From Nomia melanderi (lineage: Eukaryota > Arthropoda > Insecta > Hymenoptera > Halictidae): DNA of 64,000 nucleotides. The notes under the pieces were generated by a model, which saw nothing but the letters and a program-made list of their open reading frames with translations, had not been told where the DNA came from and did not search any database. Position numbers and translations under genes: made by a program. Shown one piece after another: positions 23,801 through 37,236 of the stretch. Each line of letters opens with the position of its first letter. The stretch's first letter is position 1. Location of the stretch: NCBI RefSeq assembly GCF_051020985.1, contig NC_135001.1:19895896-19959895 (forward strand), read 5' to 3'.

Positions 23801-26377
23801 GAAAATGTACGGAACGCGGTTTAAGTGCTGTATGAACAGAAAACCAGTGCGACTCATTTTTTATCATTACCCGTTATTGCTCATTATTATTTATTATTGC
23901 TTCTTATCATTTATTATCTTACCATTTCACTTGTTATTACATTCCACTACTTATTCTGAATTATCATTACTTACTATTCACTCATCGTTCCAAATTCGCT
24001 GCATCCGCTATTTTTCCATTATACGACAACATTATATATCATTATACATTATTATATACACATATACATATATGTACAGGCTGAAAATTATAAAGCGTTA
24101 CAGTCGAATATCTCCGAAAATATTGATTATACGCAGAAATCTTTCAAACGAAAGTTATTCAATATCGAGGGGGCATCGCGTGATGGAAACTTTATTTTTC
24201 CTGGTGGACACTCCAAGGTAAGGTGAAGGTCAACTTTCTTTTTTTAAATGGAATGACACGTTTTTTTATCCACCATCAAATAGTGCGTTTCAAGACGGAT
24301 TCAACGAATTATGACTCAAGGTCATTCAAGGTCAAACTTACAGGGAAATGGAGAAAAGGTGTGGTCGTTTTATTTGTACTTTAGTACTTTAGTAAAATGA
24401 TTGCTTCTTACTTCAGTGCACTTAACAATTCTTCTTCTTAATGATTCTCTAACTTCGCTCAACATTTCGACATTTGTCTTAGCACAAACTTCGCGTATTC
24501 TGACTTTCATGTTTTATATATATGTAGGAATATTTATAGGATATGTATATATAGTAAAATAAAAAGTCGGTATAAACCTCTCCTCAAGTTTCGTCGCTCA
24601 GATCACGCAAACACCCCACTGTGCGTCGCGGCCAATTAAGGCACTTCAAAATAAGTCACCATAGAATCGGGCAGAAACGAACGGCTCGAAAGGAACGTAG
24701 CGATCGAAGGAACACAGGAGAACGCCCGCGGCGCGGCGGGGTGGGGGGGGGGGGGGGGAGGCAGATGCATGCGGTAGCGATTTTATTTCGCGAGGGTGCT
24801 CGCAATATCGCGAACTTTATGCCCGCGCATTCATGTCCGCCGCAAAGCCCGCACACCCCCGACATGCGTAGGCTCGAGCCACGAACATACGATCGCGGAA
24901 ACCAGACCCGACCGCCCCTTGCCTCGTTTCAGCGAGGGTTTACAACCCCTTACGCGGAATCCGAGCTGACGACGGCGCTGATATGCGGCCGCTTTAGCAG
25001 CCGGTTGATGAGCAGCAGAGGTATGATAAAAAGCGTGAAAAATAAGCGTCGAGCGGGAGTATCGCCGTGGGTGGCGCGTCGGTGCCGACTCGAGCGAAGA
25101 CCCGGCGAACATACACCGGGTGTTCACCTTCGACCGACACTTAATATTTCCTCCCCTTCCTCCCTCTTCAATTACGTAACGGCAAACACAATTTTTCCCG
25201 CGGTCGGGAGCTGTTCGCTGGGCTGCTCCGCGGAACGGTTATGCATTCGAAAGCGTTACGCCCGTTCCTTTGAAACTCGGGTCGATCCGTTTCTTCTTTT
25301 ATTCCTCGTGTTTAAATGTTTCTCCTGGTTGATTACCTCTTTGCGGCCTTGGAGATGAATATCCAATATTGGGAATAGTTAATTGTGCGTTGATGCAAGT
25401 TAGAAAGTAGAAAATCTAGTGTATTTCGCAGAGGAGTAGTATTGTATATAATGGTTGACCAATATTATAGTGTTACTATGTTATAGGTAATGAAAGAGTG
25501 GATCTTCAGTCATCGAGAACTAGGAATAAATATATGTATTTAAGAAAATATAGAAACAACACGGACAACACGTAAAAAGTGCAACTCAATGCCACAATCC
25601 ACAATTGTGTGCAATCCATTGTGCTCTATTAGGTTCCTTGACCTTTTCACGAGTTTAGTTATTCATAATGTTACTTTATACGTACTTTTTCCAGGATAGA
25701 ATTCTAAATCTACCCTGTCAGAGTAATTTCCAATTGAAATTCACCGCGAATCTTAATGAATTTAGTTTAAAACTAAAGCAAAGTCCTTCTGAAGTAACAT
25801 TGTCTAGGAGGTCAAGGCTGGAATCGAGCGAGCCATAGGATCGCAAGAAAAATATACCTTAAAACATAATATTCCCACCCTCTTCGATTCGTATTTGCGC
25901 ACGGTAAGAATTAATATTCAGCTATGCGCTCCGGTGCAGGCGTGCCACGGTTGTTCGGATCCGCTGCGCGATTCGAAACTATGCGGATTGAGTTACGCGG
26001 AACGAAGGAAATGACGAATTCCTGGTTTCGGATCGTGTTTGGGGAAACTGTCTCGAAGTCTGGATCGAGCTCGCGATACGAAGCTGCGCCCGGTGTGCCT
26101 CGGAATATCGTGGAAGTTATGCAAACGAGCGAGACTGCTCGAGTCGTTCGGAGAACCCAACGGCGCACAGTGAGCGAGATCACAGGTTTAGTGGTCAAAA
26201 GTCTGTATCGTTTGAGCAAGCGAAGATAAGCGGAGTTTCCAGCTACAAAGAAATGTTCCTCGGTAGTTTTGCAAAAACGTGGTAATTACTTTATTCAGTG
26301 TAACCCATGATAATTAAATATTATTGACATTACTACGTAGTTTCTCAAACTATATTATCACGATATGTGATTTACTA
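20863..26377. other. non-coding DNA
   Basis: Alternates AT-rich (20863-21100, 21860-22150, 22880-24600, 25360-25920) and CpG-rich blocks (21100-21720, 24600-25300). A pyrimidine-rich tract is at 21390-21430, an ATT/TTA-rich simple stretch at about 23850-24080, and a 17-bp G-run at about 24741-24760. The longest frame (24621-25358 plus, 245 codons) starts at GTG, crosses the G-run and has no recognisable domain. I do not call a gene. Confidence 0.4.
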
Positions 26378-26614
26378 TTAACCGTTTGAACTCTGTAGGC
26401 TCCAATATTGTACCAGTTGTAATATTAAATATTTTAATGAATCTCAAAGAAACTACACTAAAATTATTCGATTTTCCACACATCCAAATTTTGTACTAAC
26501 AAGAAAAAGAAAAAATCAAATACGTTATAGCATTTCTAATTTTCTCTAAGAATACTATAAAAATTAGTTGCAGTTACTAATTGATTACAAAACAACCAGG
26601 AGTGCTAGGGTTAA
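26378..26614. mobile_element. P4 MITE (TTAA type), copy 1
   Basis: 237 bp with TTAA edges. Ends TTAACCGTTTGAACTCTGTAG and AGTGCTAGGGTTAA are imperfect inverted repeats. The interior matches 27881-28145 in the same orientation, including AAAATTAGTTGCAGTT near the right end. No coding capacity. Confidence 0.82.
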
Positions 26615-27880
26615 TATTTATTATTACATAGTCTACGTATTTATACATTAATTCATTATTTTTTTATTTTCCAAGCAAGCTATTATATTTACTACTATCA
26701 GATGTTTCGTTTTTAATTAAACAATTGGTTTCATTGCTTCAGTAACATCGAAAAATTCGTCTTTCGTCAGAATCACCAATATTTTTCTGTGACATGTACC
26801 GGCTGTCGGTGTTCGCCGCCTTTCGAATTTTACGACGTCCTCGATCGCCCGCCGAGTTGCAAGCCCGGAATCTTCATGACGTTGGACGTCCATTTCGGTT
26901 CGTTATTCAGCTGTCCGGCGCAGTTTCCCGGGCCGTCGTCGAAGGGCGAGTAATTCGAAGTTACAACGGTTCAAGGGAAAACATTACGCGGGCGAAATTA
27001 AAGGAGCTTACGGCAAAGCCTCGCCGTCGAAATGAAACTTATCCAGACGTTGAATATAGCCCGGGAGAGTGTCCAGAAATTGGAAGACTTTCTTCCCGAG
27101 TCAAAGTAAACGTTCCGCTTTCCGTGTACAAAAGGAGCTTTTAATTAAACCGGCTACCTCTTAAAATAATGCAGCGGGAGAACGGAATCCTTCGCCCCGG
27201 CGAAAGAAAATTCATCCGCGCGTTCGCTAAGGAGAATTTTTCATCGTGTGTCGAAACGATTCAATCATAAATTCCTCGAGTGCTAAGTCCTGTTCCTATT
27301 CGTTTCGCTTCTAATCCGCCGGTTCCATTTGCTCGCGAGCGCCTGAAATATTTGCAAAAAGCCTACTCCGCATAGTAGAGATATTCGAACCGCGGAATCA
27401 GTGGCTCACTACTCGTGCGTTCCCATAGAAATCACGGAGGAGCTTCTACGTCTCCGTTCGACTGGAAAATAACCGCTTCACTTTTCAAATGTGCCCTTTA
27501 TTTCGTTTCACTTGTGCTAGGAATGGAAATCTTGTCTCGACGAGCACGTCGTTCCTTTCTATTCGTGGTAACCGACGATTTATTTGGCTAGGGAGCGGAA
27601 AATTGCGGGGAAGGTGTACGAAATCCTCGGTTTACGTATTAATAGTCGATCGTGTAAGTGACTCCGTCAAAACGCTGCAATTAGAATCAACTGTTAACTC
27701 TTTGCACTTGGAATACTATATTTCTGACAATTATTCCCAGAAATATTACGGAGTACCGTCACGAATCAGATGGTATGATCTTTGGCAGTAGATAAATACA
27801 ATTTCTTAAACACCACCAACAAAGTGGGTCGAATTTTTGGATCTCTATTGTCGCGAGTAAGAAATATAATTCTCGATATA
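26615..27880. other. non-coding DNA with an isolated P1-like end
   Basis: AT-rich at first, then CpG-rich at 26800-27400. A single TTAACTCTTTGCACTTGG end at about 27693 resembles the P1 terminus, but no partner end is seen. Frames at 26794-27144 and 27489-27791 plus are not recognisable. Confidence 0.4.
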
Positions 27881-28145
27881 TTAACCCTTTGAACTCTGTA
27901 GCATCCAATATTTCACCAGTTATAATATTAAATATTTCAATGAATCTTAAAAAAACTAAAATTACCTAAATTACCCTATAAAATTACCCTAAAATTACTC
28001 GATTCTCCACAGATCCAAATTTCGCACTGAAAAGAAAAATAAAATATAGAAGAAATGTTGCATTTCTAATTTTCGCTGGAAATACGATAAAAATTAGTTG
28101 CAGTTGCTGATAGATTACAAAGCAACCTGGATTGCTAAGGGTTAA
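27881..28145. mobile_element. P4 MITE (TTAA type), copy 2
   Basis: 265 bp with TTAA edges. Ends TTAACCCTTTGAACTCTGTAG and ATTGCTAAGGGTTAA. It is longer than copy 1 because of a short internal ACCCTAAAATTA-type tandem duplication near 27965-27995. Confidence 0.85.
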
Positions 28146-29238
28146 ATGAGGACTGTTTTCCTATTTCGATCCAATTCACTCTGCGATCCAATTCTCCTTA
28201 GTCTACTCTACCATGCGACATTATGTCGTATAGATACCCGTGCTAAACTTCCGCCAAGCAAGTGAAATATAACGATTCTCCAGCGCGAGGGTAATCGATC
28301 CTAAACTCGTGTGAACAAAGTGTATCTACAATAGTCGAGCTACTGCGAGCAAGCGTGGAAATTGTTGCCGAGTGAGAAGGGTTTTGACCTGATATTGACT
28401 CGACGTCGAAGTACGGTTACAGTGATAAAGAGAAGTTTGTAACCCTAATCCTCCGCGGCGGCGAAGCTCAATGGCCTATGGATGATATAAGTTCGAACGA
28501 GTGGGCCGTCGCGTTCTAGTGGTACAGCTGGCTGGAAGTCCGGCACCCAGAAGTGTCGAAGCTGAATCGATTGGCCGACACTTCGCAGTTAGCTGCCGAA
28601 GATGTGCGCGGTCGGAAGAAATAACGAACCTCGGCGGCGCGATTATATCGGAACTCGACCGAAAACCTGAGCGGCGAGGTATCGCGGCGCGACTGGAATG
28701 GCCGCCGCGCCTAACCGGCGAAGTTTATCCGCTTAATGAACGGGCTCGGCCAATGAAGTTTAATCGACGGACCATCAAACACCGAATCCCGTCCAATCAG
28801 CGCGGCCGTATTCTAAATTTCGTAACGCAAACGCGCCGAAGTGGCGTAATTCAATCGATGATCGGACGCGGCCAAGTACTACGGCCCGACCAATCGGCCG
28901 ACGCGGCGAAGTAATGAGGTATAATGAACGGACAGATGTTGCGGACCAGGTGGGGAAACTTGGTGGAAGATTTTCAACGGTGGCATAAAGGATATTCGCG
29001 GTGGACTCGAATTTACTGCAGCAGTATCGATTGCGTAGTTTGAAAGAGATGAAAAATGCTGTACCGTAGATTCAAATGTAGCTGGATTGAATTTTAGTAA
29101 TTTCGATATATTAATTTGAATAGAGTATCAGTACTTTCTTACGCATGCTCGAACATTGATACGATTGAAAAACCACAAAACATTATCTCTGATTGACAAG
29201 GATTCTATTCAATTCTCCTGGCTTGAAGCTGGACTCCT
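28146..29238. other. non-coding DNA, CCAAT-containing CpG-rich block
   Basis: 28480-28920 is CpG-rich with CCAAT pentamers near 28749, 28793 and 28890 and one reversed near 28570. A 137-codon plus frame covers it but has no recognisable domain. The rest is AT-rich and empty. Confidence 0.35.
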
Positions 29239-29461
29239 TTAACACTTGAACTACGTACCAGTCAAAATGACTGGTTTCGATTTTTTAGTTTAGCAATTAT
29301 TGATATCTTCGAAGCATTGAATATTCAAATTATCTTGAAGATCAACAGTTTTACTTGACTACTGTAATGAGTGTCTGAAGAAACTGAAAATAATCTATTG
29401 TTAAAATTTTAATAGCACTTGCATATGAATCGTATTAAATGCTCGGTAGTTCTAGTGTTAA
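29239..29461 (+). mobile_element. P3 MITE (TTAA type), copy 3
   Basis: 223 bp with exact TTAA on both sides. Ends TTAACACTTGAACTACG and CGGTAGTTCTAGTGTTAA. The perfect hairpin CCAGTCA-AAA-TGACTGG lies at 29258-29274, 19 bp inside the left end; the right end has no such hairpin. This is the best-preserved P3 copy here. Confidence 0.9.
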
Positions 29462-30686
29462 TGCTATAAGGACATTTTCGAAACCTATCTATACTCATTA
29501 TATTCTTTATTCGGAACTAGTTGATATGTATTACATTCCACGCAAACGCAATCCAAGATACACGATCCCCATAAACATCGTCCAAAACCCAGGAAGGAAA
29601 GTCAGACATCAAAATTGATTCAGATTCATGAGTACACATGTACCCCGATTCCACTCTTGACCAGTTCCGTTTCCCAGCGGTACGATCCGAGCGTCAAGCT
29701 GCTCCGTTCGAGTATTAAAGCTCAGCCACTCGGCAGACAAGTGGCGAAGGAGAAACAGACCCGATAACTCAATAAATTTCCGGCGGTCGTTTCGCCGGTA
29801 ACTAATGGATTTTTGCTCTTTTCGGGGCCGATAGAGGCCCCGCCCTTCGCGCCGGTACTCGGCCGCGAGTACTCGCGGCAACCGATTCCACTTGTTCCCG
29901 GTGGTTCTGCGCTTGACTCTGAAATACGGCCCCGCCACCACACCTCCTTGCTCCGCCGGGATAACTATTGTCCCGCGACCTAAAGCGCGTCCGTCGCGAG
30001 AGAATCTCACGCGAAACACTGCGAAAGGGATAGGAAAACGGGAGAAGCCGGAGAGAGAGAGAGACGAAAACAGCCGATTTTCTAGCGCGACGCTCGGAGG
30101 ATTTACAGCGCGAAGCGGCGCAGCTAGAACCGAGCCAAAAACGGTCGATTTAATCGGCGGTGTTCGGTGCAGCCGCTCGCCGGGCGCGGCCAAAAATTTT
30201 TCCCCGGTGTCTTAAGTACTCGAAACAGTTGCCAACACGCTACACACCCACCACGTCGCCGATTCCTCCCCGAAAAGGGAGTAAACGCCGGTAGAAGAAG
30301 ACGGAGCGGTCGAGAATGAACAAAACGAAGCGCGCGGCGGGGACGGAAGCGGGGAAGAATGCTCGGAGGAGTGTGCCGGACGGACGTCGGCTTGGAGAAG
30401 GGTAAAACGTTGGGGATTTCAGGCGGCGGGGTGAAAAGCCAAAGGCTGCCGCCTTGAAATGTCCTGTTGCCACCCCGCGTCACGGCCTGCGGTTGCCAGA
30501 CGCTCGATTCCGTGGCGATAGTTCGACGAGCTTGGCGACAGCTCGTCACAGCCGCCTTTCCTTTTCGCACGTTGCTGCTCGGAGTAGATTTCGTGCGTTC
30601 GGTAGATTTTCGAGAAACCGAGTTCGAGAAAAGGTTGATGCCTCAACAAGTAGGAATTACCGATGACAATATTCTGTTAAAAAATA
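29462..30686. other. CpG-rich non-coding DNA
   Basis: Dense overlapping frames on both strands at 29609-30742 with no recognisable domain. A GA microsatellite is at about 30051-30066. Nothing else is seen. Confidence 0.4.
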
Positions 30687-30910
30687 TTAACCCCTTGGCC
30701 TATGATTTTCTTCTCCACTCTGATCGGCTACTTTGTCAATAATTTATTGGAAAAAGAGAAAGATTCTAAGCATATGTTATGCCTATACTTTTTAAGTATA
30801 ATAGTTGATTACAGAGGAATATTTACTTTTCGAATGAACTGAGTAATATATACAGTTGAATCATGCTGAAATTCTTCACCACGAGTCTCACTCGTAGGAC
30901 AAGGGGTTAA
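30687..30910. mobile_element. P6 MITE (TTAA type)
   Basis: 224 bp with TTAA edges. Ends TTAACCCCTTGGCCTATGA and TCGTAGGACAAGGGGTTAA are good inverted repeats. A perfect hairpin ACGAGT-CTC-ACTCGT... at 30881-30895 lies just inside the right end. A lone right end of the same family is at 52843. Confidence 0.83.
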
Positions 30911-33286
30911 AATGTTATGAATTATTTTTCCGTAGTATAACAAATATAACTTTCTAAATATTCATCAGTTAACTGTGGAATTTAATTTCAAAAGGCTCTT
31001 ATGAGGTAACATCAACCAATGACGGATAGAATGCAAGACAAATACACTTAATCAATATTCGAATATAAATAAGTGTTGAAGAATCGGTATTATTTTAGGT
31101 TTCAGGATGACGAGTATACTAGCGAAACGCAGTTAACTGAAGCACGCGAGCACGTTTACCGGATAAACGCGACGCGTTTCGAGCTTCGGCAAAGTTTCGT
31201 TCGCGGTCGCTCGCTGAGAACAGCGCGCAAGCGGTCGTCATGATTCTGCGATCGTGTTCTTTGTGAACGTCCTGCAGATAGAAACGAAGCGAGCCGCGGT
31301 ATGGAATAAAATAATACCCGAGAGAACTCAACGAGAAAAATTCGCGGTATTGATTACAAGAATCATTTGAGCTGGATTATTTGCGACCATCGGGCCAGGG
31401 ACAAAGGGAGCCGCTAAACTCGTCGTAGCAATATTTTTGAATTTCCATGGAACTTAATACGGCTCTTGCATGCGTTGGAGCCGGGCCAAAGAGGACCGAT
31501 TCCTGCTGCCAAAGATACTCCCGGCTGGAAATTGGAAGGCTCGGAGTTATCGTTTTATTTACATCGCGAGTTTCGTTTCAACGAGCATTATTCAAATCCC
31601 TTGTTCCGCGCCGCGCGAGCCGACGACACGGCAAAACGGACAGACCGATAAAAACGGGAGCACGGCTCGATTCGCGGGCGGAACGTAAGGTCGGTTCGCA
31701 CGGGAATCCTTGATGCGGCATCTGGCAGGAGTCTAATGAAATTGATCGCACGAAAACATAATAAATCCCATTGAACCGCGTTACTGCTCTCCACGGGCTC
31801 CCTTCCGGGCCGCGCGAAGGGAACGGCATTCACGATGGTCAATTGATTGAAAGGAATCTTTAATTCACTTAGTAGGCTAAGCGGATGAGCGATCATTGTA
31901 ATATGAATTTAAGACATTACCTCGACGCTGATCATTGCTAATCAAAGTGTATACGAAATTAAGCCTCCGCCCTATTCCTGGTAAGTAGTATGAACCATTG
32001 ATCATTCACTGAAGCAAAAAAGTAAAATCTCAATTTCATCCGAATCGCCTAATTGCTTCATAGTACAATTATAATCTCCAATTGACCCCGTTCCAGGCAA
32101 CAAATTAGATTAACCTGTTACTCCAGTTTCGCCAATCATCACAGTTGATTTCTATTTAAGTAGAATTAGAGCTCGCGTTGTTCCAAATAAGTAATGTAAC
32201 GTCGCCGTATCCCGGCTGACCCGAACTCTCGCCCGAATCGATGTTCCTTGTCAATCGGCTCGCGTGATTCGTTACATCGCACGCGATCACGGCACGTGAT
32301 TGGCGAATAAGTAACGGTCGATTCAAAAGGGCAAACTCGCTCCGGCAATAATTTATTGTAGATGGACGGATGAGGGTAATAAGATCCGGCCGAAGTCACG
32401 TGAAGACTCGGTCGTGACGGGAATTGAATTTCTGCTTCCACGGAGGTCGTCGTGTCTCGGGTGTGTTCGGTTAAAAAGCGTCCTCCGAGACGTCTCTCTC
32501 CGACGGGGAAAAACCGGCGGAGAGGAGAAGAGGAGGATAGGGAGAGGCGCCGTAAATTCTAGGCTCTGTGCGAGCCTCGGCGCGCGTTTCGCGGGGATAA
32601 TTTTAATGCGACGCGCGGAACGGCTTGGCGGCGATTCGCCGCCGCCGGAATCGGGATTGCCTTTTGTGACTGTGACAGCATATATCAGTAAATAAGTGGC
32701 TGACGTGACCGGCTCTAGCCGGTCGCCTCTAGGAGAGGATCAAACCCGGCCGACACACGGGGCACGTATGTTGCGGCGCGTTGTTAGAGCCGGCTGACTT
32801 CCTCCGTGGTGAAGCGAAAGACTTTTCGCCAGGCGGAACACATCCAGGCGTCCTCGCGCTGGCGGGGCGGTGAGCTCGAAGACGGAGGATCGTGACTTCG
32901 TCGCTTCTTCTCGCGTCTTGCTCGATAAGTCCCCTTTAAAGTGTCTTTGAACTTTGGAGATTGGAAGTATTCAACTTCCATTCAATTTTATGTTCGTCAC
33001 GCTGAACACTTCGGCACTTTCGCGTGGATATTCTCTGGTAGACGTCATCGTGGTTTTCTTGCTATTAATTTATTGGGTGTATTGATATGTTGTTAACTGC
33101 GCGTCCTTCGCTGGGGTGTAGTAAATTTGTCGAATGAGAAAATTACGAAACAGACGTTTTGAGCAATAAGTAAAATTTTGGTAGCAATTATCACTTATAT
33201 TTTCTAAGCTTTACATTAAAGAAACGCTAGAAAAGGAAGATAGGAATTAAAAGTCAAAAAATGTTTCCAGTAAGAATGGAAAGGCT
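30911..33286. other. non-coding DNA
   Basis: AT-rich at 30911-31110 and 31890-32160, CpG-rich at 31120-31850 and 32200-32900. No recognisable gene or repeat. Confidence 0.4.
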
Positions 33287-33510
33287 CTAATGTTAGAACT
33301 ACCGAGCATTTAATACGATTAATATGCTATTCCCATAAAAATTATACTAATAGATTATTTTCAGTTTTTTCAGACGTTCATTATAGTACTCAAATGAAGC
33401 TATTAATTTTCACAATCATTCCAAATATTCGATGCTTCGAAGATATCAATAATTTCTAAATAGAAGAATCGAAACCAGTCATTTCGACTGGTACGTTAGT
33501 TCCAGTGCCA
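33287..33510 (-). mobile_element. P3 MITE (TTAA type), copy 4, inverted
   Basis: About 224 bp. Left end CTAATGTTAGAACTACCGAG and right end GTACGTTAGTTCCAGTGCC. It reads as the reverse complement of the copy at 29239, with the hairpin region (CCAGTCATTTCGACTGG) now near the right end. Flanking TTAA sites have decayed. Confidence 0.82.
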
Positions 33511-34364
33511 AAGAGAAGCATTCTGAATACGTTCAGCAGGAACTTCAGCTCTCAACGAAAGTACAACCGTTTGAGCTGCTATTGCATCAAAAACAATTGA
33601 AAGAAGTGCAATCTGACCGACCGAGACGTGCATCCAAAAAGGTGACGCGCGGAATCGATACCCGGGGACTGCGTCTCAACCGAAGAAACTTGCTCCGAAG
33701 ACAGAAAAAGAAGCATGAGAGGAGAGAACGTTCATCCAGGGTTGCAGTTACACGCGAAGACAGGTACGAGGAGGAAAGCCTCTGTCGGGGGAGCTGATTG
33801 ATCGACCGGGAATCCTCGCGATAGCCAAGAGACGTTCCAGGGGATGATAGATCGAGCGCGTCTCTCTCGCTGGATCGGCAATTCCTCCGATCGTTTCCTC
33901 GTACGTACGATCAATCTGACCCGAGTCGGATGATTCACGAACAGGGCATCCGTTCCTTGTCGCGCGGACGACTTTCCTGGAAGTGTCGAGGCTCGTTTGC
34001 ATAATCGTCCGCCGTTTCCGGCCGGAGACCGACGAGACGGTGGATAAAGCGAACGGGAGGCGGCAGACCCACGAAAATGGAGACGAAACAACGCGAGGCG
34101 GATCCTTAGTTGTTGGACGGCTGACAACAGGGCTCATTGTTTCGGGCTGCTTTCATCGCTGCTCGTTTAACGCGGCTCGCTTAGGGTTGTTTGGATGGCA
34201 GCGTGGCTGCCGCGCGAGGGAACGACGGGCGCGGTCCATCGGATGCTGCGAAATCGGAGGTGACGAGTACGAGATACAGCCACGTCGAGTTGGAGAATAT
34301 CTACAGCGAAGATGCTGACAGAAGGAGCTAATAATGATAAACAGAAGGCGATGAAGTATGTTCT
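33511..34364. other. CpG-rich non-coding DNA
   Basis: Overlapping frames on both strands (33582-34318) with no recognisable domain. Nothing else is seen. Confidence 0.4.
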
Positions 34365-34575
34365 TTAACACTGGAACTACCAAATAGGTCAAACTTAGCC
34401 ATTCCTGATTTCTTCTTGCAGTGATTAAAAAGATAATACCATTCTCTGAGAAATTACGAATTAATTCAGCAATAATCAAGCATAATTGTAAATTAATAGA
34501 AATCTGAATAACTCCAAGCGTTTCTGTAAGAAGCTTTCAGAAAGTCGATTCGACTGCTCGGTAGTTTAGTGTTAA
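34365..34575. mobile_element. P3b MITE (TTAA type)
   Basis: 211 bp with TTAA edges. Ends TTAACACTGGAACTACC and CGGTAGTTTAGTGTTAA are inverted repeats like P3, but the interior matches 20672-20862. A perfect palindrome AGTCGA-T-TCGACT lies at 34543-34555, 20 bp inside the right end. Confidence 0.82.
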
Positions 34576-37031
34576 AAACAAGATACCAATGGGTTTAATC
34601 ATTTACTTCTACGATGACCTATGCGTGATTCGATGAACGATTCAGAATATTTAAAAATGTGTTGTATTATTTGTATTGTTAATCTATTTATTTATTATTT
34701 ATGTTATTATGATTGATTTGCTTTTTATTTTCCTTTATATTATTTGTATCGTTCCTCAGTCTCTATTTATTATCACTACTTTATTACATCTATCATAGCC
34801 ACGATAAATTTTATATTTATTTCTTGCATCTAGTCATGCTAAATTAATACTAATATAATCAATAGCCTTCGCCACTAAGGGGGGAACATTTCTTTGAAAA
34901 ATAAAGCGCTTTTTATTTGTATTGTTAATCCATTGCTAAACGTGTTTCTATTATTTCAAAACAACAGCATATATTTCTGCACACCGTTCGAATGTCGCCG
35001 ATCCACTGTAAACGCACCTTTACGGATCGCCCTCTAATTTATCCCGCATTTGTTACGCGCGTGCCCGAGCCTCCGTCCCTTATTTACTCCGGCGCCGAGG
35101 GCTGCGAGTGATATTTTCCAGGGTCGACGAGAACTTTCTTACAATTTCGCGTCCCTCCGACGGCTGCCGAGAGCGTTCAACCCTCTTTCGCGCCCCACGG
35201 CCCACCGCCGTTCACGTCCGAGCGCCACCCGCGCGTCACTCTACCCATTGTTCTTTTTCCAATTTTCGCGCCTACCTTCTTTTCTGCGGAGCTGACGTTT
35301 TCGTGGTCGTTTTTCCGCGCTCGCAGACTTCGCGCGAACACCGTCGGCTGTTCTGCCTCCAGACCGGGCCCGGGGTTGATATCGGTGGATGGCGAGAACG
35401 AGAACTTGGAGAATGTTTGCGTAAACGCGTTGCATTCTTGATGCGCCGCTCGTGGTTACAGTATCGTCGAGGTAGTAGGTTTTCGGGGGAACGGAGCTTA
35501 AAGACTGATATTTTACTTCTCCGTTAACGTTCTCGATGGAAACTCTCTCCGCGGTAAATATTGATCTGTTTAAATAGAATCCTGTTTAGCTCGATGTAGA
35601 CGGTTCTGAAAAGATCTTCCTAAGAACCGTTGCTAGCCATTTAAAATTTAATTACATCGACGTGAGAACCCCTGGCCTATAGTGTACAAATAATTCAAAG
35701 CATGACGCAAACACGACGCGAAATAAACCGAGAACTACCGGAATCCACTACTTACACTCGTCCATTAATTCAACCCCGAAGTCGCCATTAATTTCGGGGG
35801 TGGCAGAGTCGCCGAGGAGGGGAGAGGCGGAGGGCAGCGACCAATAGCGCGCGAGACACTTCGAATTTCCCTTGGTGAAACCGCGGGGCACTCCAAGTTG
35901 GATATCAATCTTCACCTCGAGCATTTTCGTCGCGAAGTAGAATTCCACGGTCCACGGCCAGACATACCGGCGACAAGGAATTCGCGTCCAGATTGCTGGC
36001 ATCCGGAGCGTACAGCTCATGGAAACGATATTCCGGCTCGCGCGATTTGGCGACTGCTACCGCTCATTCGATCCCGCTCGGAATCACCTATGCAAATGCA
36101 CGGCCGGTCGGCGTGGCGCATAAAACAACCGCGACCCGAACTTCCGGCCGAAAAAGAATTCTGGCCGGCGATACGCGATCGCGTTCGCGTGTCCCGCAGC
36201 GTTACGCGTCGTGTCAACGACTGGACGAAAAATGGGAACCCGGATTTTTCGCTACAGATCAACGTATATTTTGTGAAGGAAATTTTATGCAGACATCTAC
36301 GGAGGACACGGTTTCGTTTGAAGCATTTTTAGATGACTGACAATAAGAAGACTGGCGAATGAAGGATTAGATGATATATGAACTTAGTTTACCTTTTCCT
36401 TGTTTCTTTCTTTACGCCGCTGTACGATTTGTAACGTTGAAAATTGAAAACACACGGTTAACTGTTGAAATAGACGAAAGTAACAAGACTGGTTATTAGG
36501 TGAGTTTTCGCGAGCGCGTCCGCGACGAGATTAGCCGTTACTTCTGTTTTCGACTTCGCGATTCACGCTCGAATACTACGACTTCTTACAGTGATAGGGT
36601 AATAAGAGCGTTGAACTGGTTTGTTTGTTTCAGCAAGAAAAATATAATTTCGGAACGTAAAATTACATTGAGGAAGTAATACAGTGATTCTAACAATTTC
36701 ATCAACACAGAGGTTGATTTTGGATGCTTGTTTCTACGTTTGTTGTTGAGACTGGGTGGTTGTTGATTACTCGAGCCGATGTTGTTAACTGATATTTATA
36801 GGAAATATAAATTTCCGACTTTGCCGGACACGCATACTGATAGGCCGCCCAGGATAGAGGCTCCTTTTGTTTCTCACGCGACAGCGACGATGAGTGTCCT
36901 ACTGTCATTTTTGGGCGCGTAACAGTGTTTGCATGAAAACATGATTTATGTATTCTTTTCTGCATAAAAATGGGAAATAGACACGGCTAAGTACTAAAGT
37001 AGATCTAGGAAACGAGATTGGTATATGGGAA
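34576..37031. other. non-coding DNA
   Basis: 34576-34970 is very AT-rich. 35000-35550 and 35750-36330 are CpG-rich with overlapping frames on both strands (up to 144 codons), none recognisable. 36340-37030 is mixed with nothing seen. Confidence 0.4.
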
Positions 37032-37236
37032 TTAACCCTTTGCGGACGAAGATTCTTTGAAATATACAAGACCTTCAGCAGATGAAGCTGAATTATATAT
37101 CAAATGCTTAATATAAAAAAATGAAACTTCGCGATGATCTCTTGCTGAGTAACTAAATCATTTGTCTACAACTTGGTCTTCCGAATACGAAAATTTCATC
37201 TCGCCGAAACGTCGACAGTCGTCCGCAAAGGGTTAA
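37032..37236. mobile_element. P5 MITE (TTAA type), copy 1
   Basis: 205 bp with TTAA edges. Ends TTAACCCTTTGCGGACGAAG and GTCGTCCGCAAAGGGTTAA are near-perfect inverted repeats. The element at 48199 is the same family in inverted orientation. No coding capacity in the body. Confidence 0.87.

Noticed and set aside
24621..25358. 245-codon plus-strand frame, the longest outside the retroelement
   Set aside because: Starts at GTG, crosses a 17-bp G-run, has arginine-rich low-complexity composition and no known domain. The overlapping minus frames are just as open, as expected in CpG-rich DNA.
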